Shown here: positions 11,112-23,085 of the stretch, piece by piece
Layout: each line of letters opens with the position of its first letter
Numbering within the stretch: the stretch's first letter is position 1
NCBI GenBank assembly: GCA_031213475.1
Contig: JARUPZ010000019.1
Location: 4,629,896 to 4,693,895 of the forward strand
Direction of reading: 5' to 3'
Length of the DNA stretch: 64,000 nucleotides
Source: Nereocystis luetkeana
Taxonomy: Eukaryota > Sar > Phaeophyceae > Laminariales > Laminariaceae
Translations under genes and position numbers: made by a program
The notes under the pieces: model-generated
Seen by the model: the letters and a program-made list of their open reading frames with translations, nothing else
Database searches by the model: none
Told to the model about the DNA's origin: nothing

Positions 11112-11455
11112 CACTTCGGTGGCTCAGCCGGTCAGAAAATGCTGCGCCATAAAAGTGCAACTCCCTACCGCGGGTTGAGTCCCGTACGCAAGAAAGGACG
11201 CACGGGGTACCGAAGTCCGCCTCACCAACCAAGCGGGTTTCTTAGCAGGATGCAGCTCTCGCTCATCCTTCATGTGCGACTCGCCGACCTCCTCAGAAGC
11301 GAGTCGGGCCTGGTGCAAGCAAAAATCTAAGCGTGTTCGGTGAAAGACCAGACGTGGCGCGCCACGGCATAGCAGGGCTGCGATGGTCTACGGCCATACG
11401 ACTACAGCCATGTGTGGCAATGGATATCCCCCCCCCCTCCCCCCCCCGTTGCCCT
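11112..11455 (+). mobile_element. SINE-3, full-length type copy
   Basis: The head has an A box (GGTGGCTCAGCCGG, 11119-11132) and a B box (GGGTTGAGTCCC, about 11181-11192), the split promoter of tRNA-derived SINEs. The body follows from GCAGGATGCAGCTC through GCCTGGTGCAAGCAAA to CCATACGACTACAGCCATG. The element ends in C tracts (11428-11450) and has no A tail. It is transcribed, if at all, by RNA polymerase III and would need a LINE reverse transcriptase. Confidence 0.8.
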
Positions 11456-12679
11456 GCTGATTTGATAAACCAGTTTAAATTCGTACGTACTGCGAAAATG
11501 ACCCAAACAGGTAGCTTGTGGGTGCGAGTGTGCAGGGGAAACTACTAGTACGTAGGCTGAAAATGTCGAACAACCCAATTGAGACCTAGAAAAACGACTT
11601 CCACCACATTCCCCCCCCCCCCCCCCCCACCCCTACTAAACCTGGCGTATACCTCCGATTACGTCAGGAACCCCGATGAGACTCTTGAGTATACATTCTT
11701 ACCTCCGGCATTCTCGGTATCGGGCTCGGTATGAAAAATGATCACGTTGCTCTCATATTTCTCTCAGTGGGTGTTTCAAAATAAAGTGAGCTGAGTTTTT
11801 TCACAGATTCTTTGCCCATCTCATACGTATCTGTTTTTTTTTTTTTGGTCCTTGTAGTGTGACAAAGGCGATATTCGAACACGGAACACGGGACCTCCCC
11901 CTTCGCGATCTCACGCCCTGCTGACAACGCCACTGCTGTACGGGGGAAACTATGTCGCCTAAAAATCCCAAAGAAATAACGGAAGCTACGTATATAGCAC
12001 CAACGAATGTAGGCTTCCATGAAAAAAAACTCGATTTCCAACACACAAGTCGTACGAAGGTCATGAAATGATGAAGGATATTCTCCCTCCCGCTTTGCTA
12101 CGTATACAGCAGTACCCGGTATATCATATGTATGCGTATGAGGGATCGAGATTTGAACTCGACCCTGTCGGGGGTCAGCACACGAAAAAAATAACAGTAG
12201 GACGAGGTGGTGCCGGCAAGATGCACAACATTCCACCTTCGAGCCCTCGAGCAATAAGTACGTCGGATTACTCGACGTTAAACATATCAACGTGACCGCA
12301 CCAACAAGATGAAGGCATCAGTGAAGTTTTCGTGAATCAGAAGCTGTATTTTCGTGAGATATGGGCAGTTACTTGAGCAGGTCTGCAAAGAAAACATTAG
12401 AAATTTTCAGGATTCTAGACGTCAATCAGTTTTTTTTGTTGTTGCCCGTTTGGTGACCATACGTACGACAGATACTGCTCAGGGATGTGTAATGCCGATA
12501 CCAGTTTCTTAGCTGCTCTCAAAATGACATGCGGTTTGCACTTCTTTTTTGCGATTTCGATATTTTTGTGTTTGCTCCTCGTGGAAAACGCCTCCATATA
12601 TATAGTGGAAACCGCTACGTTTTCGGGATTCTTGAGCTATGTGTATACTGTATTTGGACTGATTGCAATCACTGTGTAA
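11456..12679. other. Intergenic stretch, nothing recognised
   Basis: Contains a C tract at about 11610-11630 and a T tract near 11831-11845. Around 11868-11935 the minus strand has a weak B-box-like GTTCGAATATCGCC, but no convincing partner A box. No gene. Confidence 0.45.
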
Positions 12680-13040
12680 TCCGGTGGCTTGGTAGGTGGT
12701 CCGCGTGCCTACCAAGATAAATTTCGTGGGTTCGAGTCTTAATGAGTGCATACTCGTAGGGACTTTTTCTTGCGAAAAAATGACCATTAATAGCGGAAAG
12801 CGCGAGAGCATGAGTTATTAATAGTACGAGTAGCAACTTTCGATGAAACCGACGAGCAGTCGGAATGCTGCACCCTGTGCGCGATATAAATGAAGGCACG
12901 TACCGGGGGGGAGAAGGGGCGACACCTGTGACCACGGCTTGTTCAGAAAAAGACCGCTGAGGGTAAAACCTCCTACCAGGTACGAGTAAAGCTGGAAGTG
13001 ACAGTGATGATTTAAAAAACAACACAAACAAAAAAAAACA
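12680..13040 (+). mobile_element. SINE-2, full-length copy
   Basis: tRNA-like head with A box (GGTGGCTTGGTAGG) and B box (GTGGGTTCGAGTC, about 12727-12739). A body with AGCGGAAAGCGCGAGAGC and AAATGAAGGCACGTACCG follows, and a 3' A-rich tail (AACAACACAAACAAAAAAAA) closes it. About 360 bp. Confidence 0.85.
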
Positions 13041-13798
13041 GTGGTGTTTCGACTGTATCGCTTCAACGGGCGGGTGATAATAGGGGATGAAGCAGGTGGC
13101 GCACAGGGATGCGAATTGAGCAGCCTGCTCAACAGGGGGTGATAGCGATCCATCCCCTGGTTTATCGCCTCGGAAGGGTTTTTAGGCGGCGGTTCTTGTG
13201 AGCGGTTTCCACATGGCGTTTTTTTTGCGGTAATATCGGTGCGTCCTCACTAAATTCTGCGGTATTACGCATCCCTGGTAGCGCTTGATTCGTGATATTA
13301 AGGCACCAGCACGCTTAGTGATGATCTTAGTTGACGTTCGACGCGGTTGAGAAAACAAAAAGCATGCCAATGCGCGAATTGAGTTTTACAGTAGGGCTGT
13401 TTTCGGTTTATTTCGAGCCCGTTTTGGACAAAAATTGCCCATTCTCCTCCGATCGTGCCTGTTTTACTTCGATGTAGGACTATTCTTGGGACACAAAAAT
13501 GCCGTGGTTGTTCTTGAAGACATTATGAAAAAAGTGAAGGCTGTTTTCTTGGTTCTCTTTTCTTTTTCGTGCATCAGTTATAGATGTCAAAGTTGCCGAA
13601 AACTCCCTACAAGTCGTTCAAATGCGCCTCAACAACGAAAACGTACAAATACAAACTCTCAGTTTTTTCACATCGCTTCGTATGACGAACGACCATGCCT
13701 ATCTTTTTGTTTTCCAAAATCTCAAAGGTCAAAGACCATAGCGCAAAGTGTCGAAGCCAAAATGTTTCTCCTGCCACTGGAAGCAGCTCGTACAGCAG
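13041..13798. other. Intergenic stretch, nothing recognised
   Basis: A plus-strand open frame of about 150 codons crosses 13435-13890 but runs into MITE-A copy 7 and resembles no protein family. Treated as non-coding. Confidence 0.45.
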
Positions 13799-13908
13799 TA
13801 TTACGGGGGACCAATAGGACCTATGGAGTGCATAAAAACCTACCAGGTATACATTTAACCATTTTTACTAGCAGTATTTGGTCCTATTAACCATGGTCCC
13901 CCGTAATA
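13799..13908. mobile_element. MITE-A copy 7
   Basis: The left arm TTACGGGGGACCAATAGGAC has lost the ATAGTTA block; the right arm is intact (TTAACCATGGTCCCCCGTAA). The interior contains an added TACCAGGTA motif. Confidence 0.85.
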
Positions 13909-14167
13909 GGAATAATACAAAAAAAATATAAGAACAGGGTGGTACAGCTGTATACAACGTAGGAAGTGGAGACGGATACATGGATCGCTAGATGCCACTG
14001 CTGCTGTCTTGGCCACTACTGCTGCTGTCAGCATAAGGAAACCCCGTACTAGTACGTACTGCTGCAGAATATGCACGATGGCGTACTCTGAGGTCGTACC
14101 CTCATAGGGGGGGGGGGGGGGGGTGATAGGCCGCATACCCCCAGAGGGTGCGTGCCACATACGACGT

Positions 14168-14247
14168 ACTACTCTGTCCCTGTAAATGAGGACCGTTTTG
14201 ATTGAAAATTGGTATACAAATGGTGCCTATAGTTCGGGACAGAGTGG
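14168..14247. mobile_element. Small MITE-K
   Basis: About 80 bp with inverted ends ACTCTGTCCC and GGGACAGAGT. A second left end with adjoining interior, CCACTCTGTCCCGAAACATG, occurs at about 31493. Confidence 0.55.
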
Positions 14248-14329
14248 TTCAGGTTACGTAATCTCGGTGATCACCCTGGGGTCGCGGGCCGGGTGTGTCG
14301 ATACAAGCTTTGCTCTACGAGCTCGCCAG

Positions 14330-14500
14330 GTCGCCCGCGACAATGCCTGTGGAACCGCTTGGCACGGATGGGACTATTCAAAACCAGTGTGGCTAGTGTG
14401 CGGAGTAGTGCCGATTGCCGCTAGAAATATTGCCGGTATTGTTGTCTGGAGCATACACGCCGGCAGTATGGAGGGACCACTGATGTACTTACAGCCCATG
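14330..14500 (+). repeat. Dispersed repeat H, copy 2
   Basis: Shares CTGTGGAACCGCTTGGCAC, GTGTGCGGAGTA and ATGGAGGGACCACTG-type blocks with 41510-41650. Confidence 0.65.
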
Positions 14501-15504
14501 CCGTGGGTGCGTGGCATGTACTATAGATGCGGAGTACTTGAGACACACGACGATTACGCGACACGGTGAATGAAAAATAATACCAGCATGCACAATACTA
14601 CCAGCATATAGGTTATATATACCCAAGCATGCGCACTATATTTAGTATGCCAGATCCCTGTTCTCCAAAACACCCTGCTCCGCCGCTTGGCGCCCCCACC
14701 CCGCGCCGACCCGAGAGACCCCACATCCGGATTGAAGCCCTAAAAACTGATCCTGGATACATAATTAGCCTCCGGCAGGGCCCACTCAGTGCCCTGATTC
14801 CACGCCATCGACCTCATATGTAACACTTTATTCAGACGAAGCAGTTATTTGTTGCCAAATCTCGATCTTGATGATTGTTTTGGGGTTAGAGTGTCAAGTG
14901 GGTCCTGCCGGCTGCAAACAATGAATTCAGGGTCGGTCTGGAGGGCTCAGGCCTGGGTGAGATCAGGCCGTCGTGGGGGTCAGGGTGCCCCGCTGGAGCA
15001 AGGGTGATGGGAAGACAAGTTAAGGGTGCAGTGGAACCTTAACCAGCAGGCAAGTACAACCAATTATTATGATTTCCCTTGCCATCCGACAATGTGCAGC
15101 ATGGTCTTCAACATTGATCACTCATAACTTTCCCGAAAGAAGAAAACCTCGGAAACAAAAGGAAACCCATGCACCAAGTCTACCTCCCTTCTGTGCCAAC
15201 TTTAGGCTTGTCTACTCCATTTAGCTGTCCTTGCTCCTTCCTTCTCATTACGTTCCATTCTTAAATCCAAAGCTGCATCCAAGCAATTCACCATTTTGAG
15301 GGGTACGGCTTATTTCCTCCCATTTCGTCTCCCCGAACTCGGAAAGTGAAAAACTACCTGGTAAGCAACAACAACAACAACAACAACAACCACAACAACA
15401 ACCCCATCCACCTGATCGCACATAACATCTACCAGTACATAACATGTATGTTGGGTATGTTCGTGGTAGAGTGCGTTCACTGCACGGAAAACAACAAGTA
15501 GCTG
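14501..15504. other. Intergenic stretch, (AAC)n
   Basis: An (AAC)n microsatellite at about 15367-15400. No gene and no other named repeat. Confidence 0.5.
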
Positions 15505-15602
15505 TTAACCCTTTTAGGACCGCAGTCCCGGTTTGGGGACAAACTACTTGGAATTTGACTGGTTTGTCCCCAAAACCGGGACTGCGGTTATAAAAGGGTT
15601 AA
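15505..15602. mobile_element. MITE-B copy 9, reference copy of the family
   Basis: A 98-bp unit bounded by perfect TTAA (15505-15508 and 15599-15602). The arms start CCCTTTTAGGACCGCAGTCC and are inverted to within a few bases along almost their whole length, so the transcript or single strand would fold into one long hairpin. TTAA target and CCC terminus are the hallmarks of piggyBac-superfamily elements. There is no coding sequence, so it depends on a transposase from elsewhere, and none is seen in this window. Confidence 0.9.
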
Positions 15603-15633
15603 TAGCCTGGGTAACCCTGTATCGAAACGAACG

Positions 15634-15960
15634 TTTTTTTTCTTTTTTTCAACATCACTTTTACTTTCCAGCCTAGCTCGTAGGAGGTTTTACCCTCGGC
15701 GATCTTCTGGACAAGCCGTGGTCACAGGTGTCGTCCCTTCTCCCCCCCGGTATGTGCCTCTATTTTTTGTCGCGCATAGGGTTCAGCATTCCCATTGCCC
15801 GTCGATTTTCATCGAATGTAGCGAACTCACGCTCTCGCGCTTTCCGCTGATCATTATTTTTATGCAAGAAAAAGTCCCTACGAGCATGCACTCGGTGAGA
15901 CTTGAACCCACGGAATTGATCTTGACAGGCACGCGGACCACCCACCACGCCACCGGGGTG
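15634..15960 (-). mobile_element. SINE-2 copy
   Basis: Reverse-oriented, from a poly-T (A tail) at 15634-15650 through the conserved body to the tRNA-like head with B box (reverse complement of GAGACTTGAACCCAC, 15897-15911) and A box near 15950. Confidence 0.85.
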
Positions 15961-16590
15961 TACTTCATAATACTCGTATGGGTACACGGACTTGTACTAC
16001 AGTAAGTAGGTAAAACACAACAGTTCGTATTAACAGCGTTTTGTTGTTGTTATTGTTGTTGTGTTCACACATAATATTATGCCGTCCTTATCACCAAATA
16101 TCGTCGTTGTGGAGAACTCCAGTGCCCGTACACACTGGGGGGGGGGGAAGCACCACCACTTGAAACGCGAAGAAAAAAAAACCTGGGTTCGTACTACGGT
16201 AGTACACATGCCCATAGGGCGTAGAAAAGAAGAAGCGAACGGTGTGCGCGGGCAACACGTGGGGAGACGACGTTGCAGAAGAAAGGCTGCCAGAAGAAGA
16301 ACAGGCGTCAGAGCATAACACGTGGAAGAACCAGCAGAGCAAGCGGCACACAGCATATGTAGAACGGAGCGCGTGCTATGCATAGATGCGTTTCGTGAAT
16401 GGTTCCGCGTTTCCACGTGATGAGCTATTGACAGCTGCTGCTTGCGTCAGTAAGCGCCTGGAAAAGACAGTCGTGTGCACATCGAATGATGCTTGCGAGA
16501 AGGACAAACGAACATTGTATGGACACCAGTGCGAAAGGTAGACGGAGAGAGAGCCCCACCATAAAGATGATGCACCGTTATCATCATCAC
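15961..16590. other. Intergenic stretch, nothing recognised
   Basis: Contains a G tract at about 16138-16147. No conserved open frame. Confidence 0.5.
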
Positions 16591-16599
16591 CATGATCGA

Positions 16600-16710
16600 C
16601 ATCGTCATAAGTGTGTCTCTATCAGGAGTAGGAGCGGGTGCTCCGTCTCGAAAGGGACGAGTGAGCAATGGTTTAAATGGCGAACTGAGGCAAGCAACCC
16701 TCTGTTCTGC
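16600..16710 (+). mobile_element. LINE-2 3' fragment
   Basis: Matches the end of the LINE-2 ORF seen at 24690 and 34640 (GTGTGTCTCTATCAGGAGTA, GTGCTCCGTCTCGAAAGGGA, GAGGCAAGCAA). Frameshifted and truncated; only the last ~35 codons are represented. Confidence 0.65.
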
Positions 16711-16754
16711 CATCGCAGCTGTATGTCTATCTACTGCGTCGTGCTGTTTAGCTT

Positions 16755-16852
16755 TTAACCCCTTTAGAACCGCAGCCCCGGTTTCGGGCACAAACCAGTC
16801 AAATTCCAAGTACTTTGTCCCCAAAACGGGACTGCGGTCCTAAAGGGGTTAA
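16755..16852. mobile_element. MITE-B copy 10
   Basis: Complete copy with TTAA on both sides (16755-16758 and 16849-16852) and arms CCCCTTTAGAACCGCAGCCC and AACGGGACTGCGGTCC. Confidence 0.9.
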
Positions 16853-18101
16853 GTGGTGCGACATACATTAGGCACTCTGCGGCACTACCGGTATCATCAA
16901 TGCTACATATACTACGTATACGGTCAATGTACTACTTGGCAGTAGTCTAATCAAATATTTGCAATCAAACAATCAAGACGAGCGCGTCGTGGGCGTAGTA
17001 AATATCTTGGTGCATTATTGAGCAGCAGGTAAGCCCATGCCACCAAGGGCAACATAGCAGAGGCAGTTAACAAATCGTATGCCAGGTCAAGTACTTGGGC
17101 CTGTATGCGAGTGCCACAAAGCACCTGATATGCATAAAATGGGCCTACAGCCCACAGACCACAGACAGGGTGCTGAATTGAAGGAGTACACAAAAAACGA
17201 TAACCAAGGCACGAAGTACCTGCTGTGTGTTTTTTCCTTCCGGCTTCTCCTCTTCCTGGTGCCTACGGTGCGTATCGCATGACACGAGGCATCGAGTTTT
17301 GAGGTGAACATTGTGGAGGGCACAGCAACAAAACAAAGCCTGGTACATTTATGTGCGGATGGTGTGATCGGAACGAGCACCATGCATCGGCAGACATAAA
17401 AAATAATTGCAACGTTTATATATAGGTCAGGAGAACAAGAGGGGTGCCTTTCGAGTAGTATTATTTGCAGTTGTTGGTTGCTGGAGACATTGTTGGTCCA
17501 CGCTTTTACTGTACGTAGTATTTATGGTCTTGGGATTTTGCTGTTCGTTCTTGATCTTATGTTACTGACACATTATAGTTGGCGTTTACGCTGCGCATAC
17601 ACACATACGTTGTCGGATGGCAAAATTAACTACTACTACTGGCGAAAATAAAAATAAAAAAAACGGTGCTGCCGCTATGACGAAGTTTTTCATATCATAC
17701 GTACGTGCTGCTGTGTATATGTAGCCCAGCCCTTGAGGCTCAAAGCTGAGCGTTCGGCGTAATTTTTGTTCACCAGTCTGGTATTTCATACCACCCGACA
17801 CCGCCGTGCATGCAGTGCGAGTACCACATTGTACACGAGGCACCCACAAGGTACAACACTTACATGCGCATATCACACGAAGTTCGTACAGCGGTACACC
17901 CACTTGAGGACCCCTCGGTTCAGAACTATCGGGTGGACAAAAACTAGGCACGTATATACCGGCTTGTCACGAGAAACAAAAACTACTTGCAATTGTCACA
18001 AACGGGATTATTTTTCTTCGGAGGGAAAATATGAAATGTGAGACCAAGCTACAGCAGCAGCGGAGATAAGATCGCCTAACTTGGCTGTCCCGAAGCGCTT
18101 T
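16853..18101. other. Intergenic stretch, nothing recognised
   Basis: No conserved gene or named repeat. Several hundred-base open frames on both strands overlap one another and have no family signature. Confidence 0.45.
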
Positions 18102-18482
18102 TTTAACCCTAACCCTTAGAACCGCAGTCCCGTTTTGGGGACAGACCAGTCAAATTCTAAGTAGTTTGTCCCCAAAACGGGACTGTGACCTCAGTCCTGA
18201 AAGGGTTCGCCCCTTTAGGATTGCAGACCCGTCTTGGGGACAAATTACCTACCGGTACCAGGTACATAGAAATTGACTGGTTTGTCCCCAAAACAGGGCT
18301 GCAGACCAAGCACACAAGAATTGACTGGTTTGTGCCCAAAACGGGACCGCAGACCCGTTTTCGGGAAAGATTGCCTAGAAATTGATCGGTTTGTCCCTAA
18401 AACGCCCCGTTCTGGGGGACAAATTACCTAGAAAATGACCGGTTTGTCCCCAAAACGGGACCGCAGTCCCAGAAGGGTGAAT
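18102..18482. repeat. Cluster of nested or tandem MITE-B arms
   Basis: One near-complete MITE-B (about 18105-18208) is followed by at least five further arms: GGATTGCAGACCCGTCTTGG, TGGTTTGTCCCCAAAACAGG, TGGTTTGTGCCCAAAACGGG, CAGACCCGTTTTCGGG and GGTTTGTCCCCAAAACGGG. They alternate in orientation with the spacer AATTGACTGG or CTAGAAATTGA. Confidence 0.8.
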
Positions 18483-18699
18483 CAAAGTGGGTATACGACA
18501 CTGGACACACACTACCCCTATGTATGTACGCACGCGGGGTCGACTCGCTTGCTGGTCTAACGTTGAACTGACAACTGTCACCTCCCAGTTCCCCTGTATG
18601 GTCCGAATCTCGGCTGGTGTACAGCTATCAATAGTATTCCACAGCAAGGCGTCTTTTTTCTTCTACGAACCAGGTATGAGTTTTTTTTAGTTCGTCGTG

Positions 18700-18960
18700 C
18701 CCGAAATGAATACAGAGTAGTAGCGCGAAAAAAAAAAGCAAAAGGTGGAAAAACGAATTAAAAAAAAATCGGAAATCGACGAGCAGAGGGAAGGCTGAAT
18801 CAGCGCGATATTCCCAAGCACCCGGGGAGGGGGGGGGGGGTGGGGGGGGGCGGGGGGGGGGGAAGGGAGAAGGAAAGACACTTATACCTGCGGCCATGGC
18901 TTGACCAGAAATACTTTGAGGGTATAAAAAAAAGGCGCCCACGGGGGCCACGGGTTGAAC
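18700..18960 (+). mobile_element. SINE-2-like diverged copy
   Basis: ATCGACGAGCAGAGGGAAGG, CCTGCGGCCATGGCTTG and TTTGAGGGTATAA align with the SINE-2 body. Expanded C/G tracts interrupt the core and no tRNA head is recognisable. Confidence 0.6.
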
Positions 18961-19109
18961 TGGAAACAAGAAAAAAAAAAAAAACTCAACACTAGAAAAT
19001 ATTGGGTACCTCGTACATTACACACAGGGAGCAATAATAATATACATGTATACCAGAGTACCAGGGTATCAGGTATCCTGCTGTTTCCAGTGTGTGTGTT
19101 TCTTCACAC

Positions 19110-19218
19110 TATTACGGTGGGCCATAGTAAATAGGACCTACGGTACACACAAAAACCTATACGTTTACTTATTTTTACTAACAACATTTGGTCCTATTTA
19201 CTATTGTCCCCCGTAATA
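19110..19218. mobile_element. MITE-A copy 8
   Basis: TATTACGGTGGGCCATAG to CTATTGTCCCCCGTAATA with a standard interior; repeat C begins immediately after it. Confidence 0.85.
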
Positions 19219-19310
19219 AAACATTCTTTCTATACACCCATCGACATCCAGCACACCCATTGTCCGCGCTGATTCTTGATCCCTGAGAAAAGTAGCAGTA
19301 AGCACACACA
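19219..19310 (+). repeat. Repeat C, copy 1
   Basis: ACATTCTTTCTATACACCC, GACATCCAGCACACCCA and GTCCGCGCTGATTC match 59358-59450 and 23246-23340. Confidence 0.6.
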
Positions 19311-19970
19311 ATCACCCTTTTCCTGCTGCACGCACACTTGCTGCGTTACCGCACCGGCCAATAAACACAAACGCTGCTGCTGCTGCTGCTGTGCCATTTC
19401 CTCGGGGCTGTAGGAAGAAAACGTGTTGTGCGACTCCTCCTGCCGGCTTGCGGGGCCGCGAGACACCACTCTTTTTTAAGTCATTTCTTGCCCGCATTTT
19501 TCTCCTTCACTATTTCACCAAAAAATTATTACCGACGGAAAAAAAGAAAGAGCGCCAAGAATTCGCTGGGCGGCTGTAAGCCTTCATTCGCCCAAGCCAC
19601 ACCGGGCCGCTCGTCGTGCGCTCTTACGTCTCTCGCCGGAACTTTGTTCTGGTGGTTGGTACATATACGGTGTTGCGTTCGGTTCGCTCCTATACTTCCT
19701 GCAGTCCTGCAGTAGTATTGATGGTACCACCAGGTATATCATATGCCATCCTATCAAACGCCTCTATCACAGAGGGTGCCCACTGAAAAAAAAAAAACTT
19801 TTTTTTTTTCCGGACAGATGAGATATTGAGTAACGGTGCTCACAGGGCCGGGGGCCATACCAAATCCCAGACACTACGCAATAAATAGTACCTGGTAAGC
19901 AGCCTGTCCTCTATGGCGACAACACTTAAAACGACAAACTGACCTTCGACGCCTACATGGTGTTTGGTGC
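19311..19970. other. Intergenic stretch, nothing recognised
   Basis: A short CTG-rich run near 19375-19392 and homopolymer A/T at about 19785-19811. No gene. Confidence 0.45.
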
Positions 19971-20090
19971 TATTACGGGGGACCACATTAAATAGGACCT
20001 GCGGTACACACAAACACCTAGCATGGTATATGTTTCGCTTTTTTCACTATAACATTATTTGGTCCTATTTACTATGGTCCCCCGTATTAG
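19971..20090. mobile_element. MITE-A copy 9
   Basis: TATTACGGGGGACCACATTA to TTTACTATGGTCCCCCGTA; TA on both sides. Confidence 0.88.
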
Positions 20091-20446
20091 CGGGAGCCTT
20101 CTGGAAAACAACGAGGGTGCAGGAGGCGCCGGCTCCTACACTCGTTTGCACAGGACAACATCATATTAAATGGTCGTACTACAAGTAGCATTTCTTATCA
20201 TGTATGTGTACAGGGGACAGGAGTCGATCCCATGTGTCACAACATTATTGATCAGTAAGTATAGCTTCTGATTTTGTTCCCTCAGCAAGGGATACCACTT
20301 TTGGGCGGAAATGTACAGGCCGTTTATAAATGAATATGAAGACACAGGACAAGCCGGTCCTTGTATTCACGTCCAGCGTGGTATACACATACTTTGAGTA
20401 TATACATATTACATACATATTTATCGTGCATGAGATTATAGTAGAA

Positions 20447-20772
20447 AGCCGGTCGCCCCGGTGGTTCAAGTGGTTAACCTCGAATTCTACTTGTTTGAGT
20501 CCTGGGTTCGAGCCCCAGGAGGGTCGGACTTTGACTTTATTTGCAAAAATAAAAAAAGGGATTCAATTGTTGAGAGCGCCTTGCAGCGTGGGTAGGCACA
20601 ATTCGATGCGAGTCGACGAGGGAAGAAAAGGCTGAAATCTTCTCGCGATAAAAATGAAGGCACGTACCGTAGCGGGAAGGGGGGAGAAGAGCCTGCTACG
20701 TGTCCCCGGATCTAAGTTACGAGTCGGAAGGAGAGAGAGAAGAAGATGTGCGAAGATAATGAATGGGATGAG

Positions 20773-20809
<37 letters not shown>
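20447..20809 (+). mobile_element. SINE-1, full-length copy with A tail
   Basis: The head has A box (GGTGGTTCAAGTGG) and B box (TGGGTTCGAGCCCC, about 20504-20517) with a fully paired T stem (CCTGG/CCAGG). The body runs through CGCCTTGCAGCGTGGGTAGG, AAATGAAGGCACGTACCG and GGAAGGAGAGAGAGAAG, and ends in about 37 A residues (20772-20808). A tRNA-derived SINE mobilised by an A-tail LINE. Confidence 0.92.
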
Positions 20810-20811
<2 letters not shown>

Positions 20812-20962
20812 AAGCCCGTAGTACACGCGATCGGAAGTTATGACACACGGCCCGCAAATATGAGCTTCGACGAAATCCTCGATCTCACAGCTCATAATTC
20901 CGAATGAAAAAACATACCAAAGTATATTATATACCAGGTATATATCATCAAGTCTATTAATA

Positions 20963-21077
20963 ATATTACGGCGGACCATAGTAAATGGGACCAAATGTTG
21001 TCAGCAAAAATGCGTATATATAAAGGTTTTTGTGTCTATCGGAGGTCTTATATACTATGTATGGTCCCCGGTAATAG
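20963..21077. mobile_element. MITE-A copy 10
   Basis: TATTACGGCGGACCATAG to CTATGTATGGTCCCCGGTAA, with a 4-base insertion in the right arm. Confidence 0.85.
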
Positions 21078-22256
21078 TATTAAACCAGGTACCTATGTAC
21101 CAGGCACCAGGTAGACGAGGCATTCAAAATGCCCACGTAAGAAGCTCCAAAAAAATGCGCGAGGATGGATCGCAGGCACACAAGCTAGTCTGTACAAGAC
21201 AGTAGACGACTACAGCCAGTCGGCCGGCAAGCTAAATCGTAGTGGTTGTTTTTCTGCAAGTTTGGGGAGCCAGGCTGCTGGGTAGCCCGAGATCGTAGAG
21301 AGGGCATACGGGCACGCACGAAGCGTAGGCGCCCCCGTGTCAGAGCGCGCACCCCACGCGTGGGGAGTGACCGAGCCGTGCGATTACAATGAGAGGAAGG
21401 GAGAACCTACATCGACCCTCGTACAGCAGCAGTATCTAGTATACGTACCCGACGGCGGTATACCCTCACCCGTATAGCAGTAATAAATGATACTGGTAAG
21501 ACGGATAAAGCACTGACAATAGCAGGCGGGGGCTGGTGAGCCAGAGTACAAGTAAGACGAAACAGGTACTATGCCTCGCCTCTCGCTTACCGTGAGCAGT
21601 TCTTCCTGGCGTTGGCGGGGTCGGGTGCAATGTGACGTGTCTTGTCTCGTCCGTCTGCGACAAAAGCTCGGGCTTCTGGCGCGTGCGTATATGTGGGAGG
21701 AGATCTGGCTGGCTGACTGGGGCTGACCTGACCAGGGGAAGGCTGACGGACTGACTGAATGGCGGCACGGTTCGGGTTTGGCTCGCCAGAGAAAAAAACA
21801 GACACTAGGCCCACAAATAATCGTATCTATCTGAAGGGGTGTGAGACTTACAAACAGTAGGCTCTAGCCGTACACTTTTCCTGCATGCGACAAACCAACC
21901 AACCACGCAAAAAAAAAAGTTGGAACAACGGTTGCGCTGCCGCAACTACGATGGTTGGACGAAAGCTTTCACGTGCCCCTAGAAGAGCCGGCCGTTACTT
22001 GTTGACACCCAATACGTCACTCATGCGTCAGGAGTCAGAAGCAGTCGGAAGGCGACATGCCAAGCCGAAACAAAGCTACAAACGCTTCAAGTCATTTATT
22101 CACTACCGGTATAGTTCATTACTTCGTGCAGGTATATGTGTGTCTACCCATATGGCACGAGTACGTATTGTACCAGACACTTCCATTCCGGGTATTATAA
22201 ATGTTGCCACCGGTGTGTTACATTCTGTTTTGTTTTTTTGCTGGCGCTGCTGCTTA
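21078..22256. other. Intergenic stretch, nothing recognised
   Basis: No conserved gene or repeat recognised. TACCAGGTA-type motifs occur near 21085-21112. Confidence 0.45.
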
Positions 22257-22620
22257 CATTTTTTTTTTTTTTTTCGCTCATTCCACATTTATTTATGATC
22301 TTCGCACATCTTCTTCTCTCTCTCCTTCCAACTCGTAACTCAGATCCGGGGTCACATAGCAGGCTCTTTTCTCCCCCCTTTCCGCTACGGTACGTGCCTT
22401 CATTTTTATCGCGAGAAGATTTCAGCCTTTTATTCCCTCGTTGACTCGCATCGAATTGAGCCTACTCACGCTGCAAGGCGCTCTCGACAATTGAATCATT
22501 CGTATTTTATTTTTGCAAATAAAGTCAAATGTCCGACCCACCTGGGGCTCGAACCCCGGACTCAAACACAAGTAGAATTCGAGGTTAACCACTTGAACCA
22601 CTGGAGCGATAGACTGCATG
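22257..22620 (-). mobile_element. SINE-1, full-length copy
   Basis: Reverse orientation: T tract at 22258-22274 (A tail), body, then the head with B box (reverse complement of GGGGCTCGAACCCCGG, about 22545-22560) and A box (CCACTTGAACCACTGG complement) near 22593-22608. Confidence 0.9.
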
Positions 22621-22850
22621 TATGTATGTGAGGAACGTTACGGCTTTCTATGTGTGGTGAAGAAGCGACACTGCTTGCTATATAGATAAAGGAAGGGTTG
22701 TGTAACATGTTGTATCACAATCAATCACAACCATGCTGTGCATACGTGCGTACAATTTTTGTATGAATAGGCTTGGTGTTGTATCGCGATCATGTTATGA
22801 ATACCTACGTGGAGATGTTGTACTACCAGGTATTATTTACGGGGGGCCAT

Positions 22851-23085
22851 AAAAAAAAAGGATTCAATTGTTCAGAGCGCCTTGCAGCGTGGGTAGGCAC
22901 AATTCGATGCGAGTCGACGAGGGAAGAAAATGCTGAAATCTTCTCGCGATAAAAAATGAAGGCACGTACCGTAGCGGGAAGGGGGGAGAAGAGCCTGCTA
23001 TATGACCCCGGATCTGAGTTACGAGTTGGAAGGAGAGAGAGAAGATGTGCGAAGATAATGAATGGGATGAAAACAAAAAACAAAC
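22851..23085 (+). mobile_element. SINE-1, 5'-truncated, inside MITE-A
   Basis: Starts at AAAAAAAAAGGATTCAATTG, lacks the tRNA head, carries the complete body and an A-rich tail (GATGAAAACAAAAAACAAAC). Confidence 0.85.
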
